From UMGS1484 sp045661365 (GTDB lineage: Bacteria > Bacillota > Clostridia > Oscillospirales > Acutalibacteraceae), in assembly GCA_045661365.1 (NCBI GenBank), contig JAZRFL010000019.1:1-41839 (forward strand): a DNA stretch of 41,839 nt, in the 5' to 3' direction. Below, in pieces: positions 9,041 through 17,257 of this stretch. Each line of letters opens with the position of its first letter. Positions within the stretch are counted from its first letter, which is position 1. Below the pieces are notes generated by a model. That model saw only the letters and a list, made by a program, of their open reading frames with translations. It did not search any database and was not told where the DNA came from. Position numbers and translations under genes: made by a program.

Positions 9041-10531
9041 ATGGCTTTTTATTACAACGAACCCTCCCGCACCTTTAGCGAATATTTATTGATTCCGGGA
9101 TACACCTCACCCCAATGCATTCCTGCCAATGTTTCGCTAAAAACCCCGTTAGTGAAATACCGCAAAGGGGAACAGCCGGATATTTCTCTGAATATTCCGT
9201 TGGTTTCTGCCATTATGCAATCGGTTTCTAACGACACGTTGGCAATTGCTTTGGCAAAAGAAGGTGGCATGTCCTTTATTTACGGTTCCCAAAGCATTGA
9301 AGACGAAGCCGCTATGGTTGCCAAAGTAAAAAACTACAAAGCAGGCTTTGTGGTCAGCGATTCCAACGTAAAACCCGACCAAACCTTGGCAGACGTTTTG
9401 GCATTGGTTGAAGAATTCGGACATTCCACCATTGCCGTTACCGAAGACGGTACTTCTTGCGGTAAGTTGTTGGGGATCGTGACCGGTCGCGACTATCGCG
9501 TCAGCCGCATGTCCACCGACGAAAAGGTATCTACTTTCATGACTCCTTTGGAAAAATTGATCACCGCTCCCGCTACCACCACCTTGAAAGAAGCCAACGA
9601 TATTATTTGGGAACACAAGCTCAATTCCTTGCCTTTGGTAGACGACAACGGAAATCTGAAATACTTTGTATTCCGCAAAGATTATTCCCAACACAAAGAA
9701 CACCCCTATGAAATGTTGGACAAAAACAAAAGCTACATGGTGGGTGCCGGTATCAATACGTTAGACTATGAAAAACGTGTTCCCGCTTTGGTAGAAGCCG
9801 GTGCAGACGTGCTGTGCATCGACTCTTCTGAAGGGTACTCTTGCTGGCAAAAGCAAACCATTGACTTTATTCGTGAAAAATACGGCGACAGCGTAAAAGT
9901 AGGTGCCGGTAACGTAGTAGACCGTGACGGTTTCCGCTTTTTGGCAGATGCCGGTGCCGACTTTATTAAAGTCGGCATTGGTGGCGGTTCGATTTGTATC
10001 ACCCGCGAAACCAAAGGGATCGGCCGCGGTCAAGCCACCGCTTTGATCGAAGTTGCCGCTGCTCGTGATGAATATTTTGAAGAAACCGGTATTTACGTAC
10101 CTATTTGCTCCGACGGTGGTATCGTACACGATTATCACATGACCTTGGCTTTGGCTATGGGCGCCGACTTCATTATGTTGGGTCGCTACTTTGCTCGTTT
10201 CGATGAAAGTCCCACTCCCAAGCTTATGATCAACGGCACTTATGTAAAAGAGTATTGGGGCGAAGGTTCTAACCGTGCTCGCAACTGGCAACGTTATGAT
10301 TTGGGTGGTAAATCCAAATTGTCTTTTGAAGAAGGGGTTGACTCTTACGTTACCTATGCCGGTACCTTGCACGACAACGTAGAAAAGAGCTTGTACAAAG
10401 TAAAATCTACCATGTGCAACTGTGGTGTTATTACCATTCCCGACCTGCAACGCGATGCCAGACTTACCTTGGTTTCTTCGGTCAGCATTGTGGAAGGCGG
10501 CTCTCACGACGTTATTTTGAAAAACGGTTAA
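9041..10531 (+). CDS. guaB: inosine-5'-monophosphate dehydrogenase (Tritrichomonas foetus-like type)
   Basis: This 496-residue enzyme oxidises IMP to XMP with NAD, the committed step of guanine nucleotide synthesis. The (beta/alpha)8 barrel is interrupted by a CBS pair at about residues 95-215. Catalytic Cys319 lies in GGGSICITRE and the flap Arg-Tyr pair is R418-Y419 (NWQRYD). The sequence departs from ordinary bacterial GuaB (GPGSICTTR; EGVEGRVPYKG) and follows the T. foetus enzyme closely, even at the N-terminus (YYNEP...F.EYLLIPG) and C-terminus (STMCNCG...SIVEGG.HDVI). AAAGGAG lies 8 nt before the ATG. It is monocistronic, with its own promoter and terminator. Confidence 0.93.
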   Translation: MAFYYNEPSRTFSEYLLIPGYTSPQCIPANVSLKTPLVKYRKGEQPDISLNIPLVSAIMQSVSNDTLAIALAKEGGMSFIYGSQSIEDEAAMVAKVKNYKAGFVVSDSNVKPDQTLADVLALVEEFGHSTIAVTEDGTSCGKLLGIVTGRDYRVSRMSTDEKVSTFMTPLEKLITAPATTTLKEANDIIWEHKLNSLPLVDDNGNLKYFVFRKDYSQHKEHPYEMLDKNKSYMVGAGINTLDYEKRVPALVEAGADVLCIDSSEGYSCWQKQTIDFIREKYGDSVKVGAGNVVDRDGFRFLADAGADFIKVGIGGGSICITRETKGIGRGQATALIEVAAARDEYFEETGIYVPICSDGGIVHDYHMTLALAMGADFIMLGRYFARFDESPTPKLMINGTYVKEYWGEGSNRARNWQRYDLGGKSKLSFEEGVDSYVTYAGTLHDNVEKSLYKVKSTMCNCGVITIPDLQRDARLTLVSSVSIVEGGSHDVILKNG

Positions 10532-10546
10532 TCATTCATTGTAAAA

Positions 10547-10580
10547 AAAAGAAGGACTGCATCAAGCAGTCCTTCTTTTT
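10547..10580. terminator. bidirectional intrinsic terminator
   Basis: A perfect stem (AAAAGAAGGACTGC with GCAGTCCTTCTTTT, 5-nt loop) separates guaB from a convergent lipoprotein gene. Confidence 0.92.
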
Positions 10581-10585
10581 TGTCT

Positions 10586-11332
10586 TTAGCGGGAAAAATG
10601 AACGTCGTCCCCTACTACTACATAGCTGGTAATGCAAAAGATCTTATCATTTTCCAAATATTGGAAAGCGCCCGTTTCGGGATCTACTGCAACAATACCA
10701 ACCGTTTCACCGTTCTTAACCAACTCGTACCAAAGCGAGTTTTCATCGGTATACGTAGAGGCAAACATATTAACATCATCCGGCTTGGTTGTTTTCTTAA
10801 AACGGATATCTTGATTGAGCTCGGTAAATTTCCATCCACAGCATGCCGCATATACAAACAACATATCAACCTCTTCTTGGATCTGCTCCTGCGTCATGTC
10901 GGTCACTTGCGTTTCGATGCCGCTGTCTCCGGCTTCCACATATTTGCTCAATTCCCCGGTATCGCTCAATTCATAGGTGGTGCGATCGGTGCCGTCGAAG
11001 AAATATACAATGGCAGGGGATGCGTTGTTAACAATTGTAAGGTTGCCGGATACTTCCTCAGCCCCGGACACCGTACAATGGAAGTCCAATTTTACTTTGT
11101 CATCATTCAATACTTTTTCCGGCGCGGACAACAAATCTGCGTCCGCAGGAGTGTTTTGTGATCCCTCCGCCTGTTCGTCCGACGAATTGCCGGAATCTTC
11201 TTTTTGCGTGGATGCCGTTGATTGATTTTCACTCGGTTTCGATGACGGAGCTGCCGCTTCTTCGCTGCTGCAAGCCACAAAAAACAAAACCAACGCCAAC
11301 AGCAAACACATTAATTTACTTGCCTTTTTCAT
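10586..11332 (-). CDS. predicted lipoprotein of unknown function
   Basis: This 248-residue protein has a lipoprotein signal (MKKASKLMC, hydrophobic core, lipobox FVAC with Cys21). A Ser/Glu/Gln-rich tether of about 45 residues leads to a soluble domain. It should be attached to the outer membrane face. No family recognised. I start at the ATG preceded by GGAGG at 7 nt; the longer frame upstream overlaps the hairpin in the 5' region. The promoter is embedded in an extended dyad shared with the divergent XRE regulator gene, so regulation by that protein is likely. Confidence 0.8.
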   Translation of the reverse strand: MKKASKLMCLLLALVLFFVACSSEEAAAPSSKPSENQSTASTQKEDSGNSSDEQAEGSQNTPADADLLSAPEKVLNDDKVKLDFHCTVSGAEEVSGNLTIVNNASPAIVYFFDGTDRTTYELSDTGELSKYVEAGDSGIETQVTDMTQEQIQEEVDMLFVYAACCGWKFTELNQDIRFKKTTKPDDVNMFASTYTDENSLWYELVKNGETVGIVAVDPETGAFQYLENDKIFCITSYVVVGDDVHFSR

Positions 11333-11358
11333 AGTATTACCTCCAAAATGATACTGTT

Positions 11359-11376
11359 TGCGAAATTGCTTTCGCA
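11359..11376 (-). promoter_or_regulatory. 5'-UTR hairpin of lipoprotein mRNA
   Basis: TGCGAAA-TTGC-TTTCGCA is a perfect 7-bp stem with a 4-nt loop, between the promoter and the ribosome site of the lipoprotein gene. Confidence 0.5.
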
Positions 11377-11382
11377 TTTACA

Positions 11383-11427
11383 GTTATATCACAATTTGCG
11401 ATATTTGTCAATATCTCGTTTTGTGAT
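11383..11427 (-). promoter_or_regulatory. lipoprotein promoter within an extended dyad operator
   Basis: The minus-strand promoter is TTGACA (11406-11411), 17-bp spacer, TATAAC (11383-11388). Two inverted repeats share one centre at 11407/11408: GATATT/AATATC (11400-11405, 11410-11415) and ATCACAA/TTGTGAT (11388-11394, 11421-11427). The dyad covers the -35 and abuts the -10. A TATAAT at 11431-11436 probably serves the divergent regulator gene. Confidence 0.65.
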
Positions 11428-11457
11428 TCATATAATAATGGTATAGGAGGTTATTGT

Positions 11458-11676
11458 ATGCGGATTCGAGACTTACGAGAAGATAGAGACTTGACCCAAC
11501 GGCAAGTAGCTGACTATTTACACATTAAGCAAAACACCTATTCTCAGTATGAAACAGGGCATCGACAAATTCCTGCCGACACACTGGTTTCTCTTGCTTT
11601 ATTTTATAATACATCGGTAGACTATATTCTTGGTGTCACCGATATCCCGCTTGCCTATCCGCGTGCCAAACAATAA
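11458..11676 (+). CDS. XRE-family helix-turn-helix repressor
   Basis: This 72-residue protein is essentially one Cro/C1-type HTH domain: LREDRDLTQRQVADYL, then NTYSQYETGHRQIP as recognition helix region, and the closing SVDYILG typical of the family. It has no sensor domain. AGGAGG lies about 7 nt before the ATG. It is divergent from the lipoprotein gene and separated from it by a 40-bp interrupted dyad, so autoregulation and control of the lipoprotein are the simplest guess. Confidence 0.88.
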   Translation: MRIRDLREDRDLTQRQVADYLHIKQNTYSQYETGHRQIPADTLVSLALFYNTSVDYILGVTDIPLAYPRAKQ

Positions 11677-11690
11677 CTATATTTATCATA

Positions 11691-11728
11691 AAAAAATGTC
11701 TTTGAGGTTAACCCCAAAGACATTTTTT
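11691..11728. terminator. bidirectional intrinsic terminator
   Basis: The stem AAAAATGTCTTTG with CAAAGACATTTTT has terminal A- and T-runs. It lies between the XRE gene and the convergent end of gyrA. Confidence 0.88.
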
Positions 11729-11729
11729 A

Positions 11730-14234
11730 TTATTCTTCTGTTTGCTCGGATTGCTCGGTGGATTGTTCTTCTCCTGCTTCAGAGGATTCCTCGTCGCTTT
11801 CCCGTTCCGCATAGGTCATATTGACCAAGCTGTCGCCATCATCCAATCGCATTACTCGAACGCCCTTCGCAGTACGAGCGTAGGTACTGATAGAATCGGC
11901 GGCGGTACGAATCACGATACCCGCTGAGGTGATCATAATAATATCTTGACCCTCGTCAATATCCCCCACAGCGGCAACGTCACCATACATAGCGGTTTTA
12001 TAGTTGGTAAGACCTTTACCGCCACGATTTTGCAAACGGTAGTCGGTAAATTCACTGCGACGACCATACCCGGTTTCGGTAACAGTCATAAGCATGGCAT
12101 TTTCTCGTACCAAGGCAAGACCTACCACCTCATCGCCCTTTTCATCACTTAAGGTAATGGCTTTTACCCCGCGAGCGGTACGACCCACCAAACGAGCGTC
12201 GGTTTCGTGGAAGCGAATGGCCATACCCTTTTTGGTGGCGACCAACAAATCTTGGTTGCCGTCGGTTAGGCGCACCCAGCGCAATTCGTCACCTTCGTCC
12301 AAATCAATGGCGATGATCCCGCCTTTGCGAATGTTGTCAAAGGCGGCAAGGGTGGTCCGCTTAATAACACCGTGACGAGTAAGCATGTTCAGATATTGCG
12401 GCTCGTCGGGATGTTCTACTCGAAGCATTACCGTAACTTTTTCATCTTCTTGCAGAGGCAAGATGTTGACAATGTTCATCCCTTTGGCGGTACGGGTGGA
12501 TTCCGGCACCTCGTAAGCCTTAATACGATACACACGACCAAGGTTGGTGAACAACATAATGGTGTCGTGAGCAAAGCAGGTAAACATATGCTCGGCAAAG
12601 TCTTCTTCCCGGCGAGTCATACCCGAAACACCACGACCGCCACGTCGTTGGGCACGATAGGTGTCGGTGGGCAAGCGTTTCATATACCCTAAGTGGGTCA
12701 GGGTAAGTACACATTCTTCGTTGGGAATCAGATCTTCAATATCTACTTCCCCGCTTACGGCGGTAATTTCGGTGCGGCGATCATCCACAAAACGGTCACG
12801 TACTACCAAAGCCTCTTCTTTTACAATGGTCAAAATGCGAGCGGCATTGGCCAAAATATCTTCCCAATCAGCGATTTTTACACGCAATTCGCTTAATTCG
12901 TCTTCAATTTTTTGTTTTTCTAAACCGGACAACCGACCCAACGGCATTTGCACGATTGCGGTGGTTTGCAGGTCGTCAAATCCGAAGCGATCGGCAAGTG
13001 CTTGCTTACTGTCGGCAATGGTACGGCTGGCGCGAATCAGACGAATAACTTCTTCGATAAAATCCAACGCTGTTTTCAACGCTTCTAAGATATGTGCCCG
13101 TTCCTTCGCTTTTTTCAAATCAAAACGAGTACGACGCTCTACAATTTCACATTGATAATCAATGTAATGTTGCAGCATTTCCTTTAAGGTCAAAATCTTT
13201 GGCGCACCGTTGACCAATGCCAGCATGATCACACCAAAGGTGTTTTGCAGTTGGGTAAAGCTGTACAGTTGGTTGAGCACCACTTGGGGATTGGCAGAAG
13301 CCTTTAATTCCACAACAATCCGCATACCCTCCTTGCTGGAGTAGTCAGCGATTTCGTCAATTCCCTCAATCCGCTTGTCTTTTGCCAAGTCGGCCATGGA
13401 CTTGATCAAATTTTGCTTGTTGACCATGTAGGGAATTTCAGTAATGACAATACGGAAGCAATTGCCGTGACTTTCTTCTATTGTGGCCTTACCCCGCAAA
13501 ACAACCTTACCGCGACCGGTGGCATATGCCGCACGAATACCGGCATGACCCATGATTACGCCGCCGGTAGGAAAGTCGGGGCCTTTAATGTATTGGCACA
13601 AATCAGCAATCTCCGCCTCCGGATTGTCGATCAAATAACACATGGCATCTACCACTTCTCCCAAGTTGTGGGGAGGAATATTGGTTGCCATACCAACTGC
13701 GATCCCTTGCGAACCGTTGATCAGCAAGCTGGGAATACGCGAGGGCAAGGTCAAGGGCTCGATCAGACGATCGTCATAGTTGGGTTGAAAGTCCACCGTT
13801 TCCTTGTCAATGTCGCGGAGCATTTCCATAGCAGGCTTGGAAAGCTTGGCTTCGGTATACCGATATGCCGCAGCGGGATATCCGTCGATCGAACCAAAGT
13901 TCCCTTGTCCGTCAACCATCATATACCGCAAAGAAAAATCCTGCGCCATACGTACCAATGCGTCGTACACCGACGCGTCACCGTGGGGATGATACCGACC
14001 CAAAACGGCACCAACCGTGTCGGCGCATTTGCGGTAGGCCTTTTCGGGATAAAGGTTGTTCTCATACATGGTATATAAAATACGGCGATGTACCGGCTTT
14101 AACCCGTCGCGTACGTCCGGCAATGCACGACCCACAATAACCGACATGGAATAATCCAAATAGGATTTTTTCATTTCGCTGACAATCTCTACGTCTATGG
14201 TCTTGCCTGCGTTGTTCATAAAAATATCACTCAT
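11730..14234 (-). CDS. gyrA: DNA gyrase subunit A
   Basis: This 834-residue breakage-reunion subunit of gyrase has catalytic Tyr126 preceded by Arg125 (AAYRYTE). The winged-helix/QRDR segment is YHPHGDASVYD. Six C-terminal beta-pinwheel repeats begin after the GyrA box QRRGGRG, which marks it as GyrA rather than ParC. The acidic, Glu/Ser-rich tail is typical. The residue matching E. coli Ser83 is Ala87, while Asp91 (E. coli Asp87) is kept. It ends the dnaN-gyrA gene train, 28 nt after the stop of the zinc-ribbon gene, with AAAGGA about 10 nt before the ATG. Confidence 0.97.
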   Translation of the reverse strand: MSDIFMNNAGKTIDVEIVSEMKKSYLDYSMSVIVGRALPDVRDGLKPVHRRILYTMYENNLYPEKAYRKCADTVGAVLGRYHPHGDASVYDALVRMAQDFSLRYMMVDGQGNFGSIDGYPAAAYRYTEAKLSKPAMEMLRDIDKETVDFQPNYDDRLIEPLTLPSRIPSLLINGSQGIAVGMATNIPPHNLGEVVDAMCYLIDNPEAEIADLCQYIKGPDFPTGGVIMGHAGIRAAYATGRGKVVLRGKATIEESHGNCFRIVITEIPYMVNKQNLIKSMADLAKDKRIEGIDEIADYSSKEGMRIVVELKASANPQVVLNQLYSFTQLQNTFGVIMLALVNGAPKILTLKEMLQHYIDYQCEIVERRTRFDLKKAKERAHILEALKTALDFIEEVIRLIRASRTIADSKQALADRFGFDDLQTTAIVQMPLGRLSGLEKQKIEDELSELRVKIADWEDILANAARILTIVKEEALVVRDRFVDDRRTEITAVSGEVDIEDLIPNEECVLTLTHLGYMKRLPTDTYRAQRRGGRGVSGMTRREEDFAEHMFTCFAHDTIMLFTNLGRVYRIKAYEVPESTRTAKGMNIVNILPLQEDEKVTVMLRVEHPDEPQYLNMLTRHGVIKRTTLAAFDNIRKGGIIAIDLDEGDELRWVRLTDGNQDLLVATKKGMAIRFHETDARLVGRTARGVKAITLSDEKGDEVVGLALVRENAMLMTVTETGYGRRSEFTDYRLQNRGGKGLTNYKTAMYGDVAAVGDIDEGQDIIMITSAGIVIRTAADSISTYARTAKGVRVMRLDDGDSLVNMTYAERESDEESSEAGEEQSTEQSEQTEE

Positions 14235-14262
14235 AAATGATCGTTCCTTTCAAGCCAATCCT

Positions 14263-14973
14263 TTATTCCGGTTTGGTGGTAAGTCTTGTCTTGACAATTT
14301 CTACTTGTTCTTCGGTAAGGCTTCGTTCGGGAATTACCAGCAATTGACCATTGCTCAAAATAAGAACAAACAAGCCTTTTTCATGTAACAATTGATAACT
14401 ACCGTCAAATTCTTGTTGCCAATCGTCTTTTTCGTCGGCACCGGCAACGTGAATATTCATAAGATTTTCAAAAATCGACACCGTCAATTGATTGCCGGAT
14501 GTGGATTTTTGAATGATTTTACGTTTGGTACGTTTGGGCATGGTCCAAATAAAAGGTAGCATAAACAAACAGACCGCTACGATCAACCATTCGGAAAAAC
14601 CGACCTTCATGTCACCCTTGACAAGGTGAATGACATTCATGGTGCCGGTTACACCGCCCACCAAAATGAAAATAACGGTTTCTATGTACAAGATCCATTT
14701 GCGTTCTTTCAATTTTCCCGACACAGTAAATGCGTCGCCTACTTCTTGCTCGTTTAACACAAACACCGCATCAATTTTTTCACCTACGGGCTCGGTTTTG
14801 GACACTTCTTCCGGTTTTTCCTCATCGTAAGAGTAGTCCATTCCTTCTCCCTCTTCGTATTCGGGAAGTTCAATGGGTTGCTCGCAAAATACGCAATTCA
14901 TTTTTCCTTCTTCGTCTCGCATAATCGCCTGTTCGGCACCGCAAGCGGGACAAACTACCGTTTTGATTGCCAT
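14263..14973 (-). CDS. zinc-ribbon membrane protein with YcxB-like C-terminal domain
   Basis: This 236-residue protein starts with a zinc ribbon (CPACGAEQ ... CVFCEQPI), then an acidic stretch. Two hydrophobic segments follow (about residues 93-112 and 128-145). The cytoplasmic C-terminal domain (FENLMNIHVAG ... LFVLILSNGQLLVIPERSLTEEQ) has the pattern of YcxB-like proteins. Function is unknown. It is wedged between gyrB (18 nt upstream) and gyrA (28 nt downstream) on the same strand, so it is almost certainly co-transcribed with gyrase. Confidence 0.72.
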   Translation of the reverse strand: MAIKTVVCPACGAEQAIMRDEEGKMNCVFCEQPIELPEYEEGEGMDYSYDEEKPEEVSKTEPVGEKIDAVFVLNEQEVGDAFTVSGKLKERKWILYIETVIFILVGGVTGTMNVIHLVKGDMKVGFSEWLIVAVCLFMLPFIWTMPKRTKRKIIQKSTSGNQLTVSIFENLMNIHVAGADEKDDWQQEFDGSYQLLHEKGLFVLILSNGQLLVIPERSLTEEQVEIVKTRLTTKPE

Positions 14974-14991
14974 AAAAAATATCTCCTTCCC

Positions 14992-16926
14992 TTACACGTC
15001 AAGATTTTGAACGTATTTGGCATTTTGTTCTATAAACTCACGACGGGGTTCCACCTCATCGCCCATGAGCAATGAAAAGATTTCGTCGGCTTTTTGAGCA
15101 TCTTCCATTCGAACCCGCAAGCAAGTACGGCTTTCCGGATCCATGGTGGTTTCCCAAAGTTGTTTTCCGTCCATTTCACCAAGACCTTTGTACCGTTGCA
15201 CGTCGCCACCGCCCAATTGTTCCATGTACATGTCTCGTTCTTCGTCGCTAAAAGCATACATTTGCTTTTTGCCCTTATACACCTTGTACAACGGCGGTTG
15301 TGCCAAATACAAATGTCCCCGTTCGATCAATTCGGGCATATGACGGAAAAAGAAGGTCATAAGCAAGGTACGAATATGCGAACCGTCCACGTCAGCATCG
15401 GCCATGATAAAGATTTTGCCGTACCGCAGTTTTTCTATGTCGAAATCTTCACCGATTCCCGTACCCAATGCCAGCACCACCGGCAACAGTTTTTCGTTGG
15501 AATACACCTTGTCGATACGCGCTTTTTCTACGTTAAGCATTTTACCCCACAAAGGCAAAATGGCTTGAATTTTTGGGTCGCGCCCTTTGACTGCGGAACC
15601 CCCTGCCGAGTCACCCTCGACGATGAAAATTTCGGTTTCATTTGGGTCTTTGGAAATACAATCTGCCAGCTTGTCGGGCATTTTTGCTCTGCCACCGGCA
15701 TTTTTGCGTTGAATATCTCTTGCCTTTTGAGCCGCTTCACGAGCATTGGCAGAAGCAATGGATTTGTTGATGATAATTTTGGCAATAGCGGGATTTTCTT
15801 CCAAAAAGGTCATCAATTTGTCGCTGACCAATGAATTGACCAAGGTTCCCATAGAGGTGTTGCCCAATTTGGATTTGGTTTGGCTTTCAAATTGTGCATC
15901 GGTCAATTTCACGCTGATGATCGCCGCAATGCCTTCTTGTACGTCGTCCCCTTTTAAGTTATTGTCATTATCTTTCAAAAACTTAAACTTTCTGGCATAA
16001 GAATTTACAACACGAGTCAATGCCGTGCGGAATGCCGTTTCGTGGGTACCGCCGTCAATGGTATGAATGTTGTTGGCAAAGCTAATGATCTTAGCATCAT
16101 AACCGGTGGTATAGGAAAAAGAAATTTCAGCAGAAGAATCTCCGTCTACCGTAGCAATGTAGATATTTTCCGGTAAAATGCTTTCTTTTTTTGAATTTTC
16201 AATAATATAGTCTACGTAAGAACGAATACCACCCTCAAAATGCAACAGGTCTTGCCGTCCTTCGCTTTCGTCTCGACGGTCGGTCAAGGTAATTTTAACC
16301 CCTGCATTTAAAAACGCTTGTTCCCGCAAACGGGTAAGCAAAATATCATAGTCATATTCTACCGTGTCGGTAAAAATCGTGGGATCGGGTTTAAAGGTTA
16401 CAATGGTACCGGTATCGCTGCATTGACCGATTTCGGTAAGAGGTGTAACCTCATCCCCTTTTTCAAACCGTTGTTTCACAATCCGTTTTCCGTCATGCAC
16501 TTCTACTTCAAGCCAATTGGAAAGGGCATTTACAACCGACGCACCTACCCCGTGCAAACCACCGGAAACCTTGTACCCGCTTCCGCCGAATTTACCGCCG
16601 GCATGCAACATGGTAAATACCATGGTAACGGCAGGTTTATTATATTTTTGGTTAATACCGGTAGGAATCCCACGGCCGTTGTCAGCAATGCGAATAATAT
16701 TGTCATTTAGTATGTCAACCTCAATATGATCGCAATACCCCGCCAACGTTTCGTCGATTGAGTTGTCAACGATTTCGTACACCAAATGATGCAAACCACG
16801 CTCACCGGTAGAACCAATATACATACCGGGGCGCTTACGAACCGCTTCTAAACCTTCCAATACCTGAATTTGTTCCGCGTCGTAATTTTCGGTAACTGCG
16901 GTACCAAGCATTTCTTGATTTTCCAT
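14992..16926 (-). CDS. gyrB: DNA gyrase subunit B
   Basis: This 644-residue ATPase subunit has the GHKL ATP-binding motifs ENSIDE-like VDNSIDE, DNGRGIP and GLHGVGASVVNALS. The TOPRIM signature is EGDSAGGSA, with the metal-binding MADADVDGSHIRTLL. The C-terminal RYKGLGEM segment and closing NLDV are typical of gyrase. The usual LPLRGK is LPLWGK here. It follows remB by about 50 nt within the dnaN operon and would supply negative supercoils together with gyrA. Confidence 0.97.
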   Translation of the reverse strand: MENQEMLGTAVTENYDAEQIQVLEGLEAVRKRPGMYIGSTGERGLHHLVYEIVDNSIDETLAGYCDHIEVDILNDNIIRIADNGRGIPTGINQKYNKPAVTMVFTMLHAGGKFGGSGYKVSGGLHGVGASVVNALSNWLEVEVHDGKRIVKQRFEKGDEVTPLTEIGQCSDTGTIVTFKPDPTIFTDTVEYDYDILLTRLREQAFLNAGVKITLTDRRDESEGRQDLLHFEGGIRSYVDYIIENSKKESILPENIYIATVDGDSSAEISFSYTTGYDAKIISFANNIHTIDGGTHETAFRTALTRVVNSYARKFKFLKDNDNNLKGDDVQEGIAAIISVKLTDAQFESQTKSKLGNTSMGTLVNSLVSDKLMTFLEENPAIAKIIINKSIASANAREAAQKARDIQRKNAGGRAKMPDKLADCISKDPNETEIFIVEGDSAGGSAVKGRDPKIQAILPLWGKMLNVEKARIDKVYSNEKLLPVVLALGTGIGEDFDIEKLRYGKIFIMADADVDGSHIRTLLMTFFFRHMPELIERGHLYLAQPPLYKVYKGKKQMYAFSDEERDMYMEQLGGGDVQRYKGLGEMDGKQLWETTMDPESRTCLRVRMEDAQKADEIFSLLMGDEVEPRREFIEQNAKYVQNLDV

Positions 16927-16975
16927 GAAGTTTCGTTTCCTTTCCTTGGGGTGGATTTTTTATGTTACATATAAT

Positions 16976-17257
16976 TTACGGAAATTTACGGCGAATACGG
17001 CCGTGTATAGTAGGCAATGAAAAAGAGGACAAATAAAGCGTTTGTCTTTTTGCCTTTTCACTGCATAAAATTACCGTTATGGGCAGATCGGTGGTAATGT
17101 CGTTGATCTCACCTTTTTTTTGTGCCATATTTACAAAACTGCGAGAATCTTTTTTGACCGTTATACTGTCTAAGTCAAAAATTCCTATAATAGAGTTTTG
17201 TGTTATAACGTGGTCAGATCCAATGCTCACAAACCGATTACTCAATTGCTTGCTCAT
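16976..17257 (-). CDS. remB: RemB/DUF370 (YaaB-like) extracellular-matrix regulator homologue
   Basis: This 93-residue DUF370-family protein corresponds in position and pattern to B. subtilis YaaB/RemB: FVSIGSDHVITQNSIIGIFDLDSITV, then a Lys-rich middle and LSSFSLPTIHGRIRR at the end. In B. subtilis the paralogue RemA is a DNA-binding activator of matrix genes; RemB's own role is less clear. I start at the ATG of MSKQLSNR, preceded by AAGGGTGA and overlapping the end of recF by 20 nt. The context recF-remB-gyrB matches Firmicutes. Confidence 0.8.
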   Translation of the reverse strand: MSKQLSNRFVSIGSDHVITQNSIIGIFDLDSITVKKDSRSFVNMAQKKGEINDITTDLPITVILCSEKAKRQTLYLSSFSLPTIHGRIRRKFP

